Source: SZUA-265 sp965651905 (GTDB lineage: Bacteria > Myxococcota_A > Polyangia > Polyangiales > Polyangiaceae). Taken from it: DNA of 64,000 nucleotides. The position numbers were made by a program, and so were the translations under genes. Every line of letters begins with the position of its first letter. Within the stretch, counting starts at the first letter, position 1. The notes under the pieces were generated by a model, which was given only the letters and a program-made list of their open reading frames with translations, made no database searches and had not been told where the DNA came from. Shown here piece by piece: positions 59,645 to 64,000 of this stretch. The stretch covers positions 12,337 through 76,336 of the forward strand of contig CBFGUG010000032.1 in the NCBI GenBank assembly GCA_965651905.1, read 5' to 3'.

Positions 59645-61024
59645 CTACTGCTCGAGCTCGTCGAGCGGGCGTCTCAATGGTTCCCAACGCAGTGAATCAC
59701 CGAGACTCGCACTGATTCGGTGAAGCTTTCCACCGAGCAGTGGAAGCACATAGAGCCCAGGTCCGTCGTGCGTATGACGAGTGGAAAAGAACGCAACGAG
59801 CCGACCGTCGGGGCTGCACGCCGCATGGCTGTTGGTGCCCGGGCCTCTCGTCAGGCGACGTGCGCCGTTGCCTTTTTCGTCCGCCGCGACGAGATCGGTT
59901 CTGTCCCCGACGCCAACGGAATAGATCAGCCGAGTACCGCTCGGGTGATTGCAGAACACGGGCGCAGTGGCTCGCAACCCGCGTGGCGACGCTGGCTTGC
60001 CTTCCACGATGATGCGCGAATGGGTGCCGTCGACGCCGACGTAAGCGAGCTTGCCTGTTGGCGAAAAGGCTGGGTGAAACGCCATCTCGTTCTTGCTCAC
60101 GCGCGTCAGGCGACGGTCCGACGAGTTGCCTGACATGACGTGCACGCTCGCGTCCACACCCAGCGCGACGGCGAATCTCTGGCGCGCGTGGTCGAGCGCG
60201 AACCCATAAATCGAGCCTGGGGGTGAGGTGGTCCAGGGTACCGCTTTGCCTGCTTCATACAAGAGAAACGGGCCATGGGCTCGACTGGCTGTGAATAGTA
60301 GTTCGTCGTTCGCGTCGAAGCCCGATGCCGCTACGACCTCGTGTGAACCCGAAGCCACCCTGAGGTCGTGACCGTCGGAATCGATTGTGAATGCCCGGCG
60401 TGAGCCACCCGTCGTGCTGGTGAACGTCAAGTGACTGGCGAAGCCCCCCGTGTGTCCCGTGAGAGCACCGATGACGGCGTCTGCCACCTGATGCGCCCCC
60501 CGTCGCAACTGCGGAGTAGACGGCGAGAGCGTGTGGGTGAACAAGGGCGCGCGATCTTCAGCACTGCCTGCGAGCCAATAGATCTCGGCCATCAGCTCGT
60601 TCTGACCGGGAGCGGGGGCACTACCTCTGAGACGAATGAGCGCTTGGACGCCCGTGCGACGCCACGCGTCCAAGTCGGGACGGGTCGCGTCAGTGTAGGC
60701 TCCAGCGGGTGCGCGATCCGCCGAGAGCACACGAAAGTCGCCACTCAGCTCGAGGTCGCGACTGACGACCGTGTGCAGCACGACATCCTGCTGTGCTGCG
60801 CTGAGCGATGGCTCCACCGCAACGGAAACCAGCGTGCGGCCCAGCTGTTCGGGTTGGGTGGCTTCGACGACGAGCGTGCCCAGGATGTCAGTCACCTCAG
60901 CTTCGCTAGCACCTGAGGGTTTGACGTCCGCAGCGGTTTCGCGAGAAGCGAAGACGAACAAGAGCGCCATCCCGAGCAGGACGGTCAAATGTGAACGCTG
61001 GTGAGATCGATGATTCAGTCGCAT
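59645..61024 (-). CDS. tolB: TolB-like periplasmic beta-propeller protein
   Basis: This 459-residue protein has a signal peptide (LTVLLGMALLFVFASRETAA), an N-terminal domain of about 150 residues with VVLHTVVSRDLELSGDFRVL, and a C-terminal six-bladed propeller with repeated elements such as FHPAFSPTGKLAYVG and AACSPDGRLVAFFSTR. TolB links Pal with the Tol inner-membrane complex during outer-membrane constriction. The start ATG 61024 overlaps the end of the TolA-like gene by 10 bp. No pal gene lies downstream, unlike the common order. Confidence 0.85.
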   Translation of the reverse strand: MRLNHRSHQRSHLTVLLGMALLFVFASRETAADVKPSGASEAEVTDILGTLVVEATQPEQLGRTLVSVAVEPSLSAAQQDVVLHTVVSRDLELSGDFRVLSADRAPAGAYTDATRPDLDAWRRTGVQALIRLRGSAPAPGQNELMAEIYWLAGSAEDRAPLFTHTLSPSTPQLRRGAHQVADAVIGALTGHTGGFASHLTFTSTTGGSRRAFTIDSDGHDLRVASGSHEVVAASGFDANDELLFTASRAHGPFLLYEAGKAVPWTTSPPGSIYGFALDHARQRFAVALGVDASVHVMSGNSSDRRLTRVSKNEMAFHPAFSPTGKLAYVGVDGTHSRIIVEGKPASPRGLRATAPVFCNHPSGTRLIYSVGVGDRTDLVAADEKGNGARRLTRGPGTNSHAACSPDGRLVAFFSTRHTHDGPGLYVLPLLGGKLHRISASLGDSLRWEPLRRPLDELEQ

Positions 61025-61851
61025 GTGCTTTCTCCGCAGATGAACTCGACGTTGATTCGTCCCTGTACGGCTCCGGGGTAATGCGCTGGCGACGGAGGAA
61101 GCTCCATCCCTCGTAGCGCCGTGAGAGTTCGTCGCACCGCCGCGTCGAACTCGTTGTTGCCACTGCTGACCATGGAAAACCCGCTCATTCTTCGATTCGC
61201 GTCTACGCTGATGGTGGCGGACGCGCGCAACTTTCGTAGCGTTGCTTGCGGCAGGCCCGTACCCTTGAGGTTGAAGCGGGACGCGAACCATGCCTGCACG
61301 CGGGAGCGGTAGAGTCGGATGGCGTGGGCTTGTAGCGGGTCGGTGACCGTACCGTCCGCTTCACCATCAGGAAACCCTTCGCCAGCTGGCGCGTCGTTGC
61401 CCTCCGTCGCGAGGGCGTCGTCGTCAACCACTTCGGGTTCGATCGATTCGGGGAGAGGTGGCGCGAGTGGCGTGGCTGTCGTCGGGCCAGGTGGCGCTGC
61501 GATCGGTTGGACGTGCCTGACGGGAGCTGAGTCGCGAGGCTGTCGCGGGGAGGTCGCCTCGAGCACCTGAGGAGCCTCCTTGGAGGAGTGACTTCGTCCC
61601 GGCCGACCACCACCGAGCTTGATCTCGGGGCTCTTCAGCGGTGCTGGGGAAGCCGGCGCTTCGGGAGACGGCGCTAGCGACGCCTGCAGGTTGATGGGAA
61701 CGGCCCAAGACGGCTGCTGCAGGGTGGCTGCCGACCTCTGTTCGTGACTCGAGCCGAGCGCCAGGACCGCCAGCCCCTCGACGCTGAGCGTGACGAACAG
61801 CGCGAGCAACAGGTCGCGACGTGTCGCGCTGCGGATCAACCCCACCCGCAA
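61015..61851 (-). CDS. tolA: TolA/TonB-like energy-transducing protein
   Basis: This 278-residue protein has one N-terminal membrane helix (LLLALFVTLSVEGLAVLALG), a long Pro/Ala/Ser-rich spacer (about 50-165) and a C-terminal TonB-type domain with LRKLRASATISVDANRRMSG and FDAAVRRTLTALRGMELPPS. It bridges the periplasm from the TolQ/TolR motor. Its position between tolR and tolB supports TolA rather than TonB. It begins two bases after tolR. Confidence 0.83.
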   Translation of the reverse strand: MRVGLIRSATRRDLLLALFVTLSVEGLAVLALGSSHEQRSAATLQQPSWAVPINLQASLAPSPEAPASPAPLKSPEIKLGGGRPGRSHSSKEAPQVLEATSPRQPRDSAPVRHVQPIAAPPGPTTATPLAPPLPESIEPEVVDDDALATEGNDAPAGEGFPDGEADGTVTDPLQAHAIRLYRSRVQAWFASRFNLKGTGLPQATLRKLRASATISVDANRRMSGFSMVSSGNNEFDAAVRRTLTALRGMELPPSPAHYPGAVQGRINVEFICGESTCD

Positions 61852-61853
61852 GG

Positions 61854-62291
61854 TTACCTCCCAACGCGTTCCATGGTGGTTTGGTGCTGGGCGGCTCCGC
61901 CGATCAGGTCCGGATCAATCACGAGGTTCAGCTGCCGGACCGACGCGGCGCGCGCCTCTGCCATGACCTGGGCGATGAGGCCATACCGCACTTCCCTATC
62001 GCCGCGGACGTAGAGTTGACCATGGCGTTGGAGCTCTTCGTCTCGCCTCAGTACTTCTGCTACGTTCGCGGTTACGTCGACCTCCCGATAGAAGACGCGG
62101 CCATCGCGCGCCACCGTCAGCACGGCATTCGCATCCGTGACGGGTGTGACATCGACGGGCGCTTTGGGAAGTGTTACGTCGGGACCCGCCAGCAACATCG
62201 GCGACGTGATCATGAACAACACGAGCACGACGAGCATGACGTCCACGAGCGGCGTCATGTTCACGTCGGAGAAGTTCTCGAAACCCTTCAT
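61854..62291 (-). CDS. tolR: TolR/ExbD-type motor protein
   Basis: This 145-residue protein has one membrane helix with the proton-sensitive Asp in VNMTPLVDVMLVVLVLFMIT. The periplasmic domain includes YREVDVTANVAEVLRRDEEL and DREVRYGLIAQVMAEARAA. ATG 62291 overlaps the tolQ stop by four bases. Alternative upstream start 62327 lies inside tolQ and is rejected. Confidence 0.93.
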   Translation of the reverse strand: MKGFENFSDVNMTPLVDVMLVVLVLFMITSPMLLAGPDVTLPKAPVDVTPVTDANAVLTVARDGRVFYREVDVTANVAEVLRRDEELQRHGQLYVRGDREVRYGLIAQVMAEARAASVRQLNLVIDPDLIGGAAQHQTTMERVGR

Positions 62292-62944
62292 CGGCTCTGG
62301 GTGACGTTGGTCGTGCGTTGCAACCAAGCGCGGGCGAAGGCGCGCGACTGGCTGAGCAGAACGTCGCCTCTTCGAGACAACAAGTTGACTGCGACGACTG
62401 CGGGGATTGCCGCGAACAGCCCCAATATGGTGGTCACCAGTGCATCGCCGATGGCCGGGGCGACGATTTGCAGCGACGCACTCTTGGTCGCCCCGATACG
62501 TGCGAACGCTTCCATGATGCCGTACACAGTTCCGAATAGGCCGGCGAGCGGCGCTGCCGAGGCGATGGAAGCCAGCACGGTCAAACCTGACATCACTCGT
62601 TGTTCTTGGATGTTCGCCAGATAGTCAGCCTCCGACTCCAGCAGCTCATCGTGTGAGCCGCTGGCGGCCAACTGACTGAGGAACTCGCCAGCGATGGCAC
62701 TGCGATGAGCCAAGATCAACGGACGAGCCTGAGCGACCGAGTGCGCCTCCACGAGCAACGCCTCGAAGTGCTCCTCATCGCGTTGCCACCGTCGAAGTTG
62801 GCGCACCTTCAGCACGATCATGAACCACACGACGCCTGACGCCAAGAGCAGCAGGAGAGAGAGCGCGAGCATCGGACCAGACGCGTTTCGCACCAGTGAA
62901 ACGACATCGAAGGTCAACGTAGAAGCGGGTAACTCGGGTGACAT
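62288..62944 (-). CDS. tolQ: TolQ/ExbB-type motor protein
   Basis: This 218-residue protein has three membrane helices. The first is near SGPMLALSLLLLLASGVVWF, and the conserved channel part is ASAAPLAGLFGTVYGIMEAF followed by PAIGDALVTTILGLFAAIPA. With TolR it uses proton flow to energise TolA. It is the first gene of the tol run, and its promoter should lie in the 469 bp upstream shared with ccoN. Confidence 0.94.
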   Translation of the reverse strand: MSPELPASTLTFDVVSLVRNASGPMLALSLLLLLASGVVWFMIVLKVRQLRRWQRDEEHFEALLVEAHSVAQARPLILAHRSAIAGEFLSQLAASGSHDELLESEADYLANIQEQRVMSGLTVLASIASAAPLAGLFGTVYGIMEAFARIGATKSASLQIVAPAIGDALVTTILGLFAAIPAVVAVNLLSRRGDVLLSQSRAFARAWLQRTTNVTQSR

Positions 62945-63199
62945 GGTGAGGCTACAGGAGATGAACGACGCCAGTCACGAAGCGTGGCGCGCGTCGAGGC
63001 ACGTGTGAGCAAGGCTCATGCCAGGAGTCATCAAGGCGTACAGCGCCTTTCCTCCACGGAGTGAGCAACGATGCGCGTCGACGGGGGAGCAGAGAGAAGC
63101 GCGTCGCGCTGAGTCCGTTGCGCGATCGCTTCGCGCACGATTTACCAAGCGGCGCGGGTTCGGCGAATCTGCAAACACGACGAACCTGCGCCGCAGGGT

Positions 63200-63212
63200 C
63201 GGGTGGGCGCAA
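63200..63212 (+). promoter_or_regulatory. First copy of a 13-bp direct repeat upstream of ccoN
   Basis: CGGGTGGGCGCAA occurs here and exactly again at 63285-63297, 85 bp apart, close to eight helical turns. The copies lie 202-214 and 117-129 bp before the ccoN start. They could be paired operator sites; no regulator is known. Confidence 0.35.
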
Positions 63213-63284
63213 CCTTTGCGGAGTTTGGGTTTTGGGGAAACGGGCTGTCGCTTGGCGAGTGCGCAGTATTTTCGTGCAATGATC

Positions 63285-63297
63285 CGGGTGGGCGCAA
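63285..63297 (+). promoter_or_regulatory. Second copy of the 13-bp direct repeat upstream of ccoN
   Basis: This is an exact repeat of 63200-63212. It abuts the small inverted repeat at 63297-63310, so the two could form one composite site. Confidence 0.35.
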
Positions 63298-63413
63298 TTC
63301 GTCAGCGAATCCGTACTTCGCGCAAAATGTACGGCTGGACCGCAGCGTCAGCACGTCGCACCGCGCGCGGTTTCTGCGGATGCGGCACGCCTCTTGCGTA
63401 GGCGCGCAGACGT

Positions 63414-64000
63414 ATGTCTTCCCGAGTCGACAAATTCACCTACGACGACACTACTGTTCGGGCCTTTGCGTTCGCCACTGCGGTGTGGGGCGTCGTCGCG
63501 ACGCTCGTAGGGCTGACCCTCGCCCTGCAGCTCGTGATTCCCGCACTGAGTTTCGATTTGCCGTACCTCACGTTTGGTCGGCTGCGCCCGCTGCACACGA
63601 ACGCTGCCATCTTCGCCTTTGCGGGTAACGCGGTATTCGCTGCCGTCTACTATTCGACGCAGCGCCTGCTCAAAGCGCGCATGTTCGACGACCGCCTTTC
63701 GAAGTTTCACTTCTGGGGGTGGCAAGCGATCATCGTCTCTGCCGCTCTCACGCTACCCATGGGCATCAGCCAGTCCAAGGAGTATGCAGAGCTGGAATGG
63801 CCCATAGACATCGCGATAGCGGTGGTGTGGGTCGCGTTTGCCGTCAACTTCTTCGGGACGATCGCCAAGCGGCGAGAGCGGCACATCTACGTCGCGATCT
63901 GGTTTTACATCGCCACCATCGTCACCGTCGCGATCCTACACATCTTCAACAACCTCGTGATCCCAGCGGGGCTGTTCAAGAGCTACTCGATCTACGCGGG
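63414..64000 (+). CDS. ccoN: cbb3-type cytochrome c oxidase subunit I, cut by the window edge
   Basis: The first 195 residues of the catalytic subunit of the high-affinity cbb3 terminal oxidase are present; the gene runs off the window. Recognised parts are RLRPLHTNAAIFAFAGNAVF, with a haem-ligand His, then KEYAELEWPIDIAIAVVWVA and WFYIATIVTVAILHIFNNL. The first membrane helix is AFATAVWGVVATLVGLTLAL. cbb3 oxidases work at low oxygen, in line with the surrounding stress and anaerobic genes. ccoO and ccoP would be expected beyond the edge. Confidence 0.93.
   Translation, partial: MSSRVDKFTYDDTTVRAFAFATAVWGVVATLVGLTLALQLVIPALSFDLPYLTFGRLRPLHTNAAIFAFAGNAVFAAVYYSTQRLLKARMFDDRLSKFHFWGWQAIIVSAALTLPMGISQSKEYAELEWPIDIAIAVVWVAFAVNFFGTIAKRRERHIYVAIWFYIATIVTVAILHIFNNLVIPAGLFKSYSIYA

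Larger units (their letters stand above)
62945..63413. other. Gene-free divergent region between tolQ and ccoN
   Basis: These 469 bp contain the promoters of tolQ and ccoN. A 13-base direct repeat occurs at 63200-63212 and 63285-63297 and is listed separately. A small inverted repeat ATTCG-TCAG-CGAAT follows the second copy (63297-63310). No gene was recognised, and no FNR-type site (TTGAT-N4-ATCAA) was found. Confidence 0.5.

Noticed and set aside
59055..59723. Plus-strand frame of 222 codons
   Set aside because: It runs antisense to the small Cys-rich frame and the tolB end and has low-complexity Arg/Gly/Ser content typical of shadow frames.
1..64000. CRISPR arrays, tRNA or rRNA genes, transposases, integrases
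   Set aside because: No regularly spaced repeats, cloverleaf or rRNA-like segments and no mobile-element proteins were recognised by reading; a covariance-model scan was not possible here.

Overview
The window is high-GC bacterial chromosome with dense coding, many 1-4 nt gene overlaps and almost no U-tract terminators. Several gene types point to a Myxococcota (Polyangia-like, former deltaproteobacterial) organism: SUMF1-domain lipoproteins, DUF3943 proteins, a Cys-rich minus-strand microprotein and a tolQ-tolR-tolA-tolB cluster. This placement is inference from gene content, not from a marker gene. No rRNA, tRNA, CRISPR array, insertion sequence or phage gene was seen.

Layout. 0.1-9 kb: alpha-glucan phosphorylase, HemG-like flavodoxin, host-attachment-family protein, two convergent SUMF1 proteins, a thioredoxin/DsbD-type membrane protein, a SLC13 anion permease and a YgaP-type small membrane protein. 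9-16 kb: multicopper oxidase with a C-terminal P460-like haem domain, a UspA - CBS - P-type ATPase series, and a cation/proton antiporter. 16.5-21 kb: two DUF3943 paralogues around a glycine-rich membrane protein. 21-26.9 kb: UspA, glycosyltransferase, a hybrid histidine kinase pair and Hsp20. 27.3-31.6 kb: ETHE1-type metallo-beta-lactamase-fold protein, DUF302, a small membrane protein with a decayed copy of its tail next to it, a CBS protein and catalase. 31.9-43 kb: hypE, hypD, hypC and hypF, a UspA gene, hypA, a hydrogenase protease and a group 3b type NiFe hydrogenase operon that includes a free-standing cyclic-nucleotide-binding domain. 43-49.8 kb: K+ channel with RCK domain, divergent pyruvate:ferredoxin oxidoreductase with a dihydroorotate-dehydrogenase-like partner, and a DUF6544-like protein. 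49.8-59.4 kb: a complete N-type ATPase operon (beta, epsilon, Q, R, a, c, b, alpha, gamma) directly behind PEP synthase and probably two small genes. 59.6-63 kb: tolQ-tolR-tolA-tolB. 63.4 kb to the edge: the start of ccoN (cbb3 oxidase).

How it fits together. From about 11 to 59 kb the genes form an energy-stress or low-oxygen island: three UspA proteins, two CBS proteins, Hsp20, a P2-type ATPase, bidirectional hydrogenase, PFOR, PEP synthase, an extra ion-translocating ATPase, catalase and a persulfide dioxygenase-like enzyme. This resembles the content of dormancy/hypoxia regulons such as mycobacterial DosR. The likely control elements are the kinase pair at 23-26 kb, the cNMP-binding domain in the hydrogenase operon, and several unassigned inverted or direct repeats in leaders. 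No DNA-binding regulator is encoded in the window.
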